From the NCBI GenBank assembly GCA_017517865.1, contig JAFWYB010000060.1:1-49148 (forward strand): a stretch of DNA of 49,148 nucleotides. The letters are read 5' to 3'. A model generated the notes under the pieces. The model had not been told where the DNA came from, made no database searches, and worked only from the letters and a program-made list of their open reading frames with translations. This document shows positions 24,502 to 32,193 of this stretch, piece after piece. Made by a program: the position numbers and the translations under genes. This stretch comes from Clostridia bacterium. GTDB taxonomy: Bacteria; Bacillota; Clostridia; Oscillospirales; Acutalibacteraceae. Position 1 is the first letter of the stretch. The number at the start of each line of letters is the position of its first letter.

Positions 24502-25782
24502 TCAGCTTTTATAAATTTTCGGATAAGCTCTTATATCTGCCGCCTTTATGAAGGCGAAAAGAGCCCAGCAGCTTATCATGCTTGAGCCACCCTGACTTAT
24601 AAAGGGAAGAGTAACGCCCGTAAGAGGAAGCAGATCCGTTATGCCGAATATATTCAGACAGGTCTGGAAAAGAATCATTGCCGCCGCCGCACAGGCCGAT
24701 ATTGAATAAAAGCTCGAGGGTGCGCTTCTTGCACATCTTACCGCATATACGCAGATGAAAGCAAAGGCAATTACGATAGCGAAAGCAATTATAAGACCGA
24801 GCTCCTCGCAGATGAGACCGAAAACAAGGTCTGTAACGTCTGCATAGACCTCTCGCAGTTTACCGTTACCCACACCAAGTCCTCTGAGGCCTCCGCTTGC
24901 CGCACATATCAGCACGCTTATCTGCTGATAGCCTCTGCCGAAGGGGTCGTCCCACACGTGGCGGTAGGTTTCAAATCTTGCGGCAACGTGGGGCAGGAAC
25001 GTAAATATCAGCACGGCACCTATGAGGGCACCGGCGCAGATAAATATTATTGAACGGAGATCACCCGAACGCATAAAAGCGACGACTATGAAGGTGAAAA
25101 AGTAAATAAGCGCCGTACCGAAGTCCTTCATAAGAAAAAGTATACCTATACAGCCCATTGAGAACAGAATGTAAAGATATATGTTTTTTGCCGTCAGAAG
25201 CTTATCGAGAGATGCCGCGCCTACAAAGATGAAGGCAATCTTGACTATCTCTGAGGGCTGAAGTGAAATACCGCCTATATAAATCCAGTTATAGGCGCCG
25301 TTTATATAGGTTTTTGCCACAAATCGGATATAAACAAAAGCAGCACCGAAAAACAGCAAGGCAAAAAAACCAACATATTTTCTTACAGCCATAACTCTTT
25401 TAACGTCCTTGAGGAACCATAAAAGAACGTCGTAGGCTATAACACCGGCCACAACCATTATCATCTGCTTGAGCATACCCTTGGTGCCGTACTCACCGGC
25501 TATAAGACACATACCTATTCCGCTGAAAAAGAAGGCTATGAACTCAAGCTCGAAGTTGACCTTTTTGATGGCAAAGTGCATAAACACAACATACATCCAT
25601 TCAAAGGAAACGTAAACACAAAGCAAAGCCGCAGTAAGAATTCCTCCGCCCTTATCAGAAAAGAAAACAGGCAGAAAGGATACCCACTGAAAAGCTGTAA
25701 GCGCAATAAGAATAAAGGTTTTGCCTACATGGCTGTGCTTTTTTCTCACGCGGTCCGAATATCTCATTTTTTCTTTTGCCAC
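24502..25782 (-). CDS. FtsW/RodA/SpoVE-family peptidoglycan glycosyltransferase
   Basis: A 426-aa SEDS protein with about ten to twelve transmembrane helices. NWIYIGGISLQPSEIVKIAFI is the family's conserved segment with the catalytic-loop region. FGRGYQQ, GLRGLGVGNGK and LIFGLICEELG-like TDLVFGLICEELG follow, and GVTLPFISQGGSSMIS is the C-terminal signature. It polymerises lipid II together with its class B PBP partner, encoded next. A GTG start is used, with AAGGAGGGG 5 bases ahead. It starts 12 bases after the FHA gene stop. Whether it serves elongation, division or sporulation is not clear. Confidence 0.95.
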   Translation of the reverse strand: MAKEKMRYSDRVRKKHSHVGKTFILIALTAFQWVSFLPVFFSDKGGGILTAALLCVYVSFEWMYVVFMHFAIKKVNFELEFIAFFFSGIGMCLIAGEYGTKGMLKQMIMVVAGVIAYDVLLWFLKDVKRVMAVRKYVGFFALLFFGAAFVYIRFVAKTYINGAYNWIYIGGISLQPSEIVKIAFIFVGAASLDKLLTAKNIYLYILFSMGCIGILFLMKDFGTALIYFFTFIVVAFMRSGDLRSIIFICAGALIGAVLIFTFLPHVAARFETYRHVWDDPFGRGYQQISVLICAASGGLRGLGVGNGKLREVYADVTDLVFGLICEELGLIIAFAIVIAFAFICVYAVRCARSAPSSFYSISACAAAAMILFQTCLNIFGITDLLPLTGVTLPFISQGGSSMISCWALFAFIKAADIRAYPKIYKS

Positions 25783-25794
25783 GCAGACCCCTCC

Positions 25795-26589
25795 TTATCT
25801 CATTTTAATTTTAAACAGCAGGCTCTCTGTTCCGAGAGTGATGATGTCACCGTCAAAAAGAAGCTGAGGCTGACTTATTTTTCTGCCGTTGAGCAGTGTG
25901 CCGTTGGTGGAGTTATTATCCGTTATTGCCCAGCCGTCCTCGTAAAGCACAAGCAGACTGTGCTGCCTTGAAACGCCCTGACCGTAGGAAATTCTGATAT
26001 CGCTCTTTGCGGAGGCGCCCACGGTTACTCTGTTACCCACAAGCACAAAGACCTCTCCCGTTCTTGTGTTTATCATTCTCGGCTGACTGTAGCCGCGCTG
26101 ATTTTCCGTTCCGCCGTAGGGTGACACACCGCCCTGATACGCAACGGGCTGAGGAGGCGCGCCTCTCTTTTTATGCTTACCTACGTGCTGAACAGGGTCG
26201 TCGGCAACCTCAAAGCGGAAATTCGCATCGGCAAAGGACAGCATATCTCCGTTTTTAATAGTCATTTTTTCGTCAATCTTATTTTCGTTAACCCTTATGC
26301 CCGATTTTGAATCGAGGTCATAGATATACCATCCGTCTATTCTTCTTGAAATAACCGCATGGGTACGCGAAACGGCACTGTAGGGCAGAACTATATCACT
26401 GCTGTTGCTTCTGCCCAGAGAGGTTTCCCACATATTCAGAGGGTGCCGTTCCCCCGTGTTCATATCTGTTATATAGGCATAGATTTTCTCCTTCGGGTGA
26501 CCTAAAAGCAAGGTCAGTATACACTTAAAAAGAATAATCAGAGCCAAAGAAGGAAGAATATACCTTGAAACTGCCGTTATTACAATCAC
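25795..26589 (-). CDS. Membrane-anchored protein with two FHA domains
   Basis: A 264-aa protein with one N-terminal membrane helix (about 6-30) and two forkhead-associated domains. The first (about 45-130) has LGRSNSSDIVL, SRTHAVIS and DLDSKSGIRVN. The second (about 180-262) has VGASAKSDIRIS, SRQHSLLV and NNSTNGTLLNG. FHA domains bind phosphothreonine, so this protein probably links a PrkC-like Ser/Thr kinase to the wall synthases encoded after it. The linker (about 132-165) is basic and Pro/Gly/Gln-rich. The start is GTG with GGGAG 6 bases ahead. It is the first gene of the FHA-SEDS-PBP operon. Confidence 0.92.
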   Translation of the reverse strand: MIVITAVSRYILPSLALIILFKCILTLLLGHPKEKIYAYITDMNTGERHPLNMWETSLGRSNSSDIVLPYSAVSRTHAVISRRIDGWYIYDLDSKSGIRVNENKIDEKMTIKNGDMLSFADANFRFEVADDPVQHVGKHKKRGAPPQPVAYQGGVSPYGGTENQRGYSQPRMINTRTGEVFVLVGNRVTVGASAKSDIRISYGQGVSRQHSLLVLYEDGWAITDNNSTNGTLLNGRKISQPQLLFDGDIITLGTESLLFKIKMR

Positions 26590-26767
26590 AATTATCTCCC
26601 TGCCTTTCTTTATTATTATTTATATGTAAGGTTATGTCACAATAAACTGCTGATGCCTGCCGTAAAAAAATCAACCGTATTCCGATACACGGCTATATGT
26701 AAATGATAACCATAAAAAAATTTTTGTCAACTGTTTATCTTTATCCGAAGAATATTGCTCATTGTAA

Positions 26768-26796
26768 TTGACAAAACTTTAAAATAATGGTAAAGT
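26768..26796 (+). promoter_or_regulatory. Rubrerythrin promoter with overlapping inverted repeat
   Basis: TTGACA (26768-26773), 17 bases, TAAAGT (26791-26796). A small inverted repeat TAATG-N7-CATTA (26785-26801) covers the -10 box and could be an operator for a redox or metal regulator; this is not a clear PerR or Fur box. The remaining bases 26590-26767 show nothing recognisable. Confidence 0.7.
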
Positions 26797-26841
26797 CATT
26801 ACTAAGGTAACAGCCTAAATTTTTTATACGGAGGAAACATT

Positions 26842-27375
26842 ATGGAACTCAGAGGTTCAAAAACAGAAAAAAATCTTATGGAAGCCTTCGCCGGCGAATC
26901 ACAGGCAAGAAATAAATACACCTACTTCGCTTCAGTTGCAAAGAAGGAGGGCTATCAGCAGATAGCTGCCATTTTTGAAGCTACCGCAAACAACGAAAAA
27001 GAGCACGCAAAGCTCTGGTTCAAGGCTCTCGGTGAGCTCGGCAACACAGCAGAAAACCTTGCAGCAGCAGCCGCAGGCGAAAATTACGAATGGACAGATA
27101 TGTACGACCGTTTTGCAAAGGATGCTGAGGAAGAGGGCTTCACAGAGCTCGCAGCAAAGTTCAGAATGGTTGCCGCCATCGAAAAGACCCACGAGGAAAG
27201 ATACCGCGCACTTCTTTCAAACGTTGAAATGCAGAAGGTATTTGAAAAGAGTGAAGAAACCATGTGGGAATGCCGCAACTGCGGTCACCTTGTAATGGGC
27301 AAGAAGGCTCCCGAAATCTGCCCTGTATGTGCTCATCCTCAGAGCTATTTCGAGGTTCGCAAGGAAAATTATTGA
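26842..27375 (+). CDS. rbr: Rubrerythrin
   Basis: A 177-aa non-haem iron peroxidase protecting anaerobes from hydrogen peroxide. The N-terminal four-helix ferritin-like domain (about 1-140) holds the diiron ligands in [26 protein letters not shown] and IEKTHEERY. The C-terminal rubredoxin domain has CRNCGHL and CPVCAHP, which bind one iron. The length is typical. ACGGAGG precedes the ATG. It is a single-gene unit with a strong promoter and terminator. Confidence 0.97.
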   Translation: MELRGSKTEKNLMEAFAGESQARNKYTYFASVAKKEGYQQIAAIFEATANNEKEHAKLWFKALGELGNTAENLAAAAAGENYEWTDMYDRFAKDAEEEGFTELAAKFRMVAAIEKTHEERYRALLSNVEMQKVFEKSEETMWECRNCGHLVMGKKAPEICPVCAHPQSYFEVRKENY

Positions 27376-27383
27376 TTTTAAGA

Positions 27384-27415
27384 AAAGGCTCTCCGCTGTT
27401 GCGGAGAGCCTTTCA
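27384..27415 (+). terminator. Terminator of rbr
   Basis: A 13-bp perfect stem (27384-27396 with 27401-27413), loop TGTT. Confidence 0.88.
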
Positions 27416-27503
27416 ACTTTTTTCATATTCATTTCAGTGTAAAATCAGTCCGAGCCTGAAACAAAATAAGAAATCATTTTTTTTGCAGTTTTCTTAATTC
27501 TTT

Positions 27504-27529
27504 CCTGACTACTGACTACCGACTACTGA
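27504..27529. repeat. Dispersed CTGACTACTGACTACC repeat
   Basis: Three near-tandem copies of CTGACTAC/CGACTACTGA. A related copy lies at 16058-16074 in the opposite orientation and a degenerate one at about 48968-48990. Confidence 0.5.
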
Positions 27530-27556
27530 AAAGAGACTGCCGAAGCAGCCTCTTTT
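27529..27556 (-). terminator. Terminator of GDPD gene
   Basis: On the minus strand AAAGAGGCTGC pairs with GCAGTCTCTTT (one G-T pair) around TTCG. Confidence 0.8.
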
Positions 27557-27559
27557 GAT

Positions 27560-28399
27560 TTACGGTAACAGCTTGTTTGTTGTAATAATCTCTGCGCCGA
27601 AAAGCACCATTATATCCTCAAACACGGTGTTGTCAACGGTCCATACGCCTATTTTTATACCCTTTTCACGGGCGGTCTTAAGTGCCGGTGCACTCTTGTA
27701 AAAATTTCCGTAAAAGAAATTGATACCCGCACCGTGAGTTATACACCATTCAATATCATCATCCGTTACGGTGCTGCTCAGAAGAAGCATCTGTGCATCA
27801 CCGTCAAGCTCTCTGTACTTTTCGAGATACTCTCTTTCAAATGAGATAAACACTGCATCCTCTTTAAGTCCCAGCTCTTCAACGGTCTCTTTAAGAGAGG
27901 GCAGATATTTTGTGTCGCAGCCCTTTATTTCAATTACGGGGAAGACCTTACCCTTTTTGCAGACCTCAAGAGCCTCTCTGAGAGTAGGCACTGTAAGGCT
28001 TCCGTAATTTTCAATGCCGTTACCCGAATCAAGGGTGAGAGCACGTATTTCTTCAAGGGTGAAATCTGCAACCGTTCCCTCACCGTTTGTCATAGCATCT
28101 ACGGTATCGTCGTGAATAACGACCCACTCACCGTCTTTTGTGGTATGGATGTCAAACTCACAGCCGTCAAAGCCGTACTCTGCCGAAAGCTCAAAGGCGG
28201 GCAGAGAATTCTGAGGTGCAAGAGACGAAAGACCTCTGTGAGCGACCATAACCGGAGCCTTCTCCGTGTGAGAGGAAATTGAAAAGGAGTTATCAATAGT
28301 TTCTGCCGTCATAGGGGCAACAATAATAAGCATAGCAAGAATTATCAGTCCGATAACCGTTCCGATAAGTGCCTTCTTTTTTCTTTTCTTTAAAGCCAT
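27560..28399 (-). CDS. Membrane-anchored glycerophosphodiester phosphodiesterase
   Basis: A 279-aa protein with a basic start (KKRKKK), one transmembrane anchor (about 10-32) and a GDPD TIM-barrel domain outside. AHRGLSS, PQNSLPAFELS, CEFDIHTTKDGEWVVIHDDTVD and the VIEIKG strand are the catalytic and metal-binding motifs. It hydrolyses glycerophosphodiesters, for example deacylated phospholipids or teichoic-acid glycerol phosphate, to glycerol 3-phosphate. The ATG at 28399 is chosen because AGGAGG is 8 bases ahead; the ATG two codons earlier is only 2 bases from it. It is a single-gene unit. Confidence 0.92.
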   Translation of the reverse strand: MALKKRKKKALIGTVIGLIILAMLIIVAPMTAETIDNSFSISSHTEKAPVMVAHRGLSSLAPQNSLPAFELSAEYGFDGCEFDIHTTKDGEWVVIHDDTVDAMTNGEGTVADFTLEEIRALTLDSGNGIENYGSLTVPTLREALEVCKKGKVFPVIEIKGCDTKYLPSLKETVEELGLKEDAVFISFEREYLEKYRELDGDAQMLLLSSTVTDDDIEWCITHGAGINFFYGNFYKSAPALKTAREKGIKIGVWTVDNTVFEDIMVLFGAEIITTNKLLP

Positions 28400-28428
28400 A
28401 AACATTTCCTCCTGTCTGTTGTGCTTGC

Positions 28429-28457
28429 ATTATACACCCGTTTTTATTTTTTATCAA
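28429..28457 (-). promoter_or_regulatory. GDPD gene promoter
   Basis: TTGATA (28452-28457), 17 bases, TATAAT (28429-28434) on the minus strand. Confidence 0.75.
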
Positions 28458-28458
28458 G

Positions 28459-29415
28459 CTATTTACGGCAAACGATGCGGTACGCGTTGGGATAAACGGC
28501 AAGAAAATCGGACAGCCGTGTTCTGCCGGCCGAGCCCGGGTCGTTTACGGTAAAATCAGACGCTGAAAGTCTGTTGCCGCCCTTATAGCCCGTTACGGTT
28601 ACCCAATGCTGTGAGCCGTTGGCCTTTTTCGCACCGAAAACAACAGGCTTTCCGCTTTTCAGAAGATTGTAAATTCTCAGAAGATAGTCGGAGCCTGCAT
28701 TTTCAACGGAGCACCAATCAGGCCAGTAAAGAGAGCCCGAGGCAGAATAGCTGAGTCTTGCCGCCATTTTGTCCGGTGTTACCGCACTGCCCGTGTGATA
28801 GGACTCCGTCATAGCAAGGGCCGTGGTGGTGCAGCCGATTGTGCCTATATTGTCACCGTAGGAGCCTATGGGATATGCACTCCAGCGCGAGTCAGTCTGG
28901 CGGTAATAGGGCACGCTCAGACTAAGCTCAGCATAGGTGTTTTCTGCTGGCTTTATGAGATAAGGCGTTGCCGCATAGCCTATTTTACTGCCCTTGTAAA
29001 GAATACGGCTCCATTTGCTGTTGCCGTAGAGAATTACTACGCTGTCGCCCTTTGAAAGGGTGTCGATTACGGGCTTTGCAGTGCTTGAGCCGCTTCTGAC
29101 ATTGAGTCTGCCCGATGAAACCGCCACCTGCATTTCATAGGTGTCACCGTAAAGGCGGATATATTTACCGTGGCACCAGCCGAATTTGCCGTCGGCATAT
29201 TCGACTCTGTACCAATCTGCGTTTTTATCGGTAACGGTAAGCCAGCTTGCGTGCTTTACAGAGGTAATCACAGTACCCGTTGAGGAGGGAGCCGACCTTA
29301 CATTGAGATTGCCGCCGGAGGTAACCACCTTACCTGCCATATCCGAGGCCGAGGCCATAAGAGAAAAGATTACCGTCATAACACCGAGAGAAAAAATATA
29401 GAGAAGCTTTTTCAT
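28459..29415 (-). CDS. Secreted protein with two SH3b domains and C39-like peptidase domain
   Basis: A 318-aa protein. The signal peptide (1-about 24, ending ASAS) is followed by two bacterial SH3 domains (about 28-88 and 92-155), each with the LNVRS motif used for cell-wall binding. A papain-like C39_2 peptidase domain follows (about 165-318). The likely catalytic residues are Cys in IGCTTTALAM, His in SQHWVTVTGY and Asp in VNDPGS. It probably cleaves peptides or peptidoglycan stems at the cell surface. CAAGGAGG lies 7 bases before the ATG. The downstream GDPD gene has its own promoter. Confidence 0.88.
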   Translation of the reverse strand: MKKLLYIFSLGVMTVIFSLMASASDMAGKVVTSGGNLNVRSAPSSTGTVITSVKHASWLTVTDKNADWYRVEYADGKFGWCHGKYIRLYGDTYEMQVAVSSGRLNVRSGSSTAKPVIDTLSKGDSVVILYGNSKWSRILYKGSKIGYAATPYLIKPAENTYAELSLSVPYYRQTDSRWSAYPIGSYGDNIGTIGCTTTALAMTESYHTGSAVTPDKMAARLSYSASGSLYWPDWCSVENAGSDYLLRIYNLLKSGKPVVFGAKKANGSQHWVTVTGYKGGNRLSASDFTVNDPGSAGRTRLSDFLAVYPNAYRIVCRK

Positions 29416-29450
29416 GCTTCACCTCCTTGAAATTCTGACGCGTCATCCGG

Positions 29451-29481
29451 ATTATATCACAGATTTCTCTTTTTGTGGCAA
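29451..29481 (-). promoter_or_regulatory. Promoter of SH3b/C39 protein gene (extended -10)
   Basis: TATAAT (29451-29456) preceded by TGA, forming an extended -10. TTGCCA (29476-29481) lies at a long 19-base spacing. Confidence 0.55.
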
Positions 29482-29540
29482 TGTAATTTTTCCCAACACT
29501 TTGTTTTCCGATTGTTAAAAATTCTTTTTTGCATAAACTA

Positions 29541-29569
29541 TTGAACATTTATGTTTTTTATGGTAATCT
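29541..29569 (+). promoter_or_regulatory. Promoter of proline-rich membrane protein gene
   Basis: TTGAAC (29541-29546), 17 bases, TAATCT (29564-29569). Confidence 0.55.
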
Positions 29570-29624
29570 TATTCAGTACAGATTATTTTTCGTCTAAAAA
29601 CCGTACCGAAAGGAAGAAAATACA

Positions 29625-30338
29625 ATGGTGATTCAGGTAGAAAACAAAATTAAGGAGCTTCAGGAATTAAGAAGCAAGGAATATTACAAGCAGAAGGATG
29701 CCGATATGGAAAACTGGGGCATCGCAAAGGAAGGTAAGGGCAAAAAGGCTACGCCTATCGTTATTACCGATGAAGATTACGAAAGACTTATCAAAACCGC
29801 AAACGGCGTAGGTAAGACAGGCAGAAACCCCGTTGCCATAAGGCTCAGCAAGGCTGCTTCGATTTCAATGATCGTCTGTGCAGTTGCAGCGGTTGTTGCT
29901 CTCGTCACAAGCAAGGGCTTCGTTTCGGCATCACTCTGGGTTATGGGCGGACTTGTTCTTTTTGTTCTCTTCAAGGGTATTGCAGAAGCAATAAGACTTC
30001 TTCAGCAGCTTCTTGACGGCGGCAACACCTCAGAAATCATCAAAAAAGAGGCACCCGTAATCACAACCGCCCCCGTAATGCCTGCCTATGCACCCGTACA
30101 GCCCCCCATCTACCAGCAGTACCCTGCATACGTTCAGTATCCTCAGGGCTATTACGCACCCGTTGCTCCCGCACCTCAGCAGGCAGCTCCCGCACCTGCA
30201 GTTACACCCGTAGCCCCCTCTGCTCCCGCAGAAAAGAAGGCTGACGATTATAACAACATTCCCGCTGTGGAATTCAATCCTCAGGAGGACTTTTTCACCA
30301 AGCCCTATGAGCCCAAGGCAACCTTCGGCGAAAACTGA
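29625..30338 (+). CDS. Membrane protein with Pro/Ala/Gln-rich cytoplasmic or exported tail
   Basis: A 237-aa protein. The charged N-terminal region (1-65) starts with a short coiled coil (NKIKELQELRSKEYYKQKDAD). Two transmembrane helices (about 75-95 and 100-120) follow. The C-terminal region is low-complexity and rich in Pro, Ala, Tyr and Gln (about 140-205), and the end (NNIPAVEFNPQEDFF) is short and acidic. It is not recognised as a known family. The layout resembles scaffold or adaptor membrane proteins. AAAGGAAG precedes the ATG. It is a single-gene unit with its own terminator. Confidence 0.7.
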   Translation: MVIQVENKIKELQELRSKEYYKQKDADMENWGIAKEGKGKKATPIVITDEDYERLIKTANGVGKTGRNPVAIRLSKAASISMIVCAVAAVVALVTSKGFVSASLWVMGGLVLFVLFKGIAEAIRLLQQLLDGGNTSEIIKKEAPVITTAPVMPAYAPVQPPIYQQYPAYVQYPQGYYAPVAPAPQQAAPAPAVTPVAPSAPAEKKADDYNNIPAVEFNPQEDFFTKPYEPKATFGEN

Positions 30339-30370
30339 TAAACAGGGAACACAAATCATATAGGCTTATA

Positions 30371-30410
30371 AAAGCTGACAGATCATCTTAAATCTGTCAG
30401 CTTTTTTTCT
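30371..30410 (+). terminator. Terminator of proline-rich protein gene
   Basis: A stem AAAGCTGACAGAT with ATCTGTCAGCTTT, then seven T. Confidence 0.88.
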
Positions 30411-30417
30411 TGAGCAG

Positions 30418-30446
30418 TTGCATTTTGCTTTTTTATAATGTATAAT
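30418..30446 (+). promoter_or_regulatory. Promoter of GPH transporter operon
   Basis: TTGCAT (30418-30423), 17 bases, TATAAT (30441-30446). Confidence 0.75.
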
Positions 30447-30483
30447 CGAAAAAAGGAGAAAATTTACAGGGGAGAATATAATT

Positions 30484-31968
30484 ATGAAAAAGTTTTTTCT
30501 TTTTGACAACACCGAATCAGATACAAAGGTTTCAAACACCAGGCTGCTTTCTTATGCAGCGGGTCTTACCGGTCAGAATATGACCTACAACTTTGTTTCA
30601 ACAAGACTTTTTGTTTACCTTAACACAATTCTGAAAATACCTTCTGAAAAGACCGGCATCATAACCGGTGTCAGCACACTGTGGGATGCAGTTAACGACC
30701 CTCTTATCGGCGGACTTATAGACCGCAGAAAGCATAAGCCGGGCCAGAAGCTCCGCCCGTTTCTTCTGTGGACACCGCTGATTATAGGACTTCTTGTTTT
30801 TCTGATGTTCGTTGATTTCGGCTTCAAGGAAACTCAGACAATTGCTTTTGTTCTCGCTCTTTACATACTGTTTGATATTTTCTATTCACTTCAGGATATT
30901 TCAATCTGGGGTATAGCCGCCATGTCGAGTCCCGATTCGAATGAACGCAGACGAGTCATTCAGTGGATCACAATTTCCGCAGGCCTCGGCGGCACAGTAG
31001 CAGGCCTTTTCCCCACCTTCAAGGATATTGTTGTTACCAACAGTATTATGAGCGAAAAAAACTCTTATGTATGGGGTGCTCTCGTTTTTGCTATCGGCGG
31101 TATGGCAATTGCAATGCTCGCTTACCGTATGAAGGAAAAGGTTGAGCCCGTTGAGCCCGAAAAGAAAACGAGCTTTCTCAAGGATATTGCAGACTTAAGG
31201 TATAACAAGACCCTTATTATCGTCTGCCTTGCAAGAACCGTTCAGAGTATTTCTCTTGCACTACCCTGGGAGTACTTTTTCGAAACAAAGGGTATTTCAT
31301 ACAATCTGTTCGGTCAGGAAATCGGAGGAGGCTCGGCACAGGTTGCATACGGCTTAATAATGGGTATTCCCGGTGCAATTGCCATGTTCTTTGCAATTAA
31401 GCTCATCAACCGCCTCGGCGGCAACAAAAGGCTTCTCGTTTTCTCTGAGGCAATCACGATAGCCGCCCGTGTTATCGCCTTTGCAGTCGGCGCAAACGAC
31501 CGCTTCCTCAACATCGGCAATCTTGCCGTTGTAATGCTCCTTTTGGGTACCGCTCAGATATTCACAAATATGAAGGACGTTGCACACCGTTCCCTTCTCA
31601 CCAACTCTATCGATGAGGTTGAGCTCAAAACAGGCAAGCGTACCGAGGGTATAGTTTTCTCTATGCAGAACTTCGTTTCAAAGCTTACGGGCGCTATCCC
31701 CAAATTTATTCAGGGCTACGTTCTCAAGTTCCTCGGCTTTGACCAGAATATAAAGCACGCCGCAAATCAGACAGTTATCAACGCTCAGGTTGCTCCCCTC
31801 TTCCTCAAGTACCGTTGGCACCTGTTCATTCTCGGCCCCGCAATAGGCTCTGTGCTTTACCTTATAGTTATCCTCTTCCTCAAGGATGACCCTGCTCACA
31901 CAGCAGAGGTTGAAAGACAGCTTCAGCTCAAGAGAGCAGCCGCAGCAGAGGCTCAGCAGACAGCATAA
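30484..31968 (+). CDS. GPH-family (glycoside-pentoside-hexuronide) cation symporter
   Basis: A 494-aa MFS_2/GPH transporter with about twelve transmembrane helices. The family signature is clear at WDAVNDPLIGGLIDRR (about 70-85), with KLRPFLLW following. A second-half repeat has EVELKTGKRTEGIVFSMQNFVSKL, the GPH helix-11 region. GPH symporters import sugars with sodium or protons. No glycosidase or sugar-catabolic gene is adjacent, so the substrate is open. The C-terminal tail is Ala/Gln-rich. GGGGAG precedes the ATG. It probably shares a transcript with the 44-aa gene that starts 39 bases after its stop. Confidence 0.9.
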   Translation: MKKFFLFDNTESDTKVSNTRLLSYAAGLTGQNMTYNFVSTRLFVYLNTILKIPSEKTGIITGVSTLWDAVNDPLIGGLIDRRKHKPGQKLRPFLLWTPLIIGLLVFLMFVDFGFKETQTIAFVLALYILFDIFYSLQDISIWGIAAMSSPDSNERRRVIQWITISAGLGGTVAGLFPTFKDIVVTNSIMSEKNSYVWGALVFAIGGMAIAMLAYRMKEKVEPVEPEKKTSFLKDIADLRYNKTLIIVCLARTVQSISLALPWEYFFETKGISYNLFGQEIGGGSAQVAYGLIMGIPGAIAMFFAIKLINRLGGNKRLLVFSEAITIAARVIAFAVGANDRFLNIGNLAVVMLLLGTAQIFTNMKDVAHRSLLTNSIDEVELKTGKRTEGIVFSMQNFVSKLTGAIPKFIQGYVLKFLGFDQNIKHAANQTVINAQVAPLFLKYRWHLFILGPAIGSVLYLIVILFLKDDPAHTAEVERQLQLKRAAAAEAQQTA

Positions 31969-32007
31969 ACAAATTTACATAAAACTTTATGAAAGGAGAA
32001 AACTATA

Positions 32008-32142
32008 ATGACAATCAGAGAAGTAATTGAAATGCTCACCGCTATTTTTAATTTCCTTATGGAATATTTCGGTGATTTCTTCGCAGGTCTCGGCGGCGAG
32101 GCTGAAGGCGAAACACCCGAAGCAGAAGAGCCCACAGTTTAA
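32008..32142 (+). CDS. Small acidic protein (44 aa) downstream of GPH transporter
   Basis: A 44-aa ORF starting MTIREVIEMLTAIFNFLMEY. The N-terminal part (about 1-28) is an amphipathic or hydrophobic helix rich in Phe, and the last 15 residues are very acidic (Glu, Pro, Thr). AAAGGAG lies 9 bases before the ATG, and a 19-bp terminator stem follows at once, so it occupies the last slot of the transporter operon. It is not recognised. It could be a small membrane-associated regulator of the transporter. Confidence 0.7.
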   Translation: MTIREVIEMLTAIFNFLMEYFGDFFAGLGGEAEGETPEAEEPTV

Positions 32143-32150
32143 TCGCTTAC

Positions 32151-32193
32151 AAATAAAAATGCATCCCGTATATAACGGGATGCATTTTTATTT
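32151..32193. terminator. Long bidirectional terminator between 44-aa gene and spoIIE
   Basis: A perfect 19-bp stem (32151-32169 with 32175-32193) with A and T runs built into the arms. The spoIIE stop codon (32188-32190) lies inside it. Confidence 0.88.

Noticed and set aside
26690-26730. Possible Fur-like box (AATGATAACCAT) upstream of rubrerythrin
   Set aside because: Only one half-site resembles the consensus; no palindrome, and it lies well upstream of the promoter.
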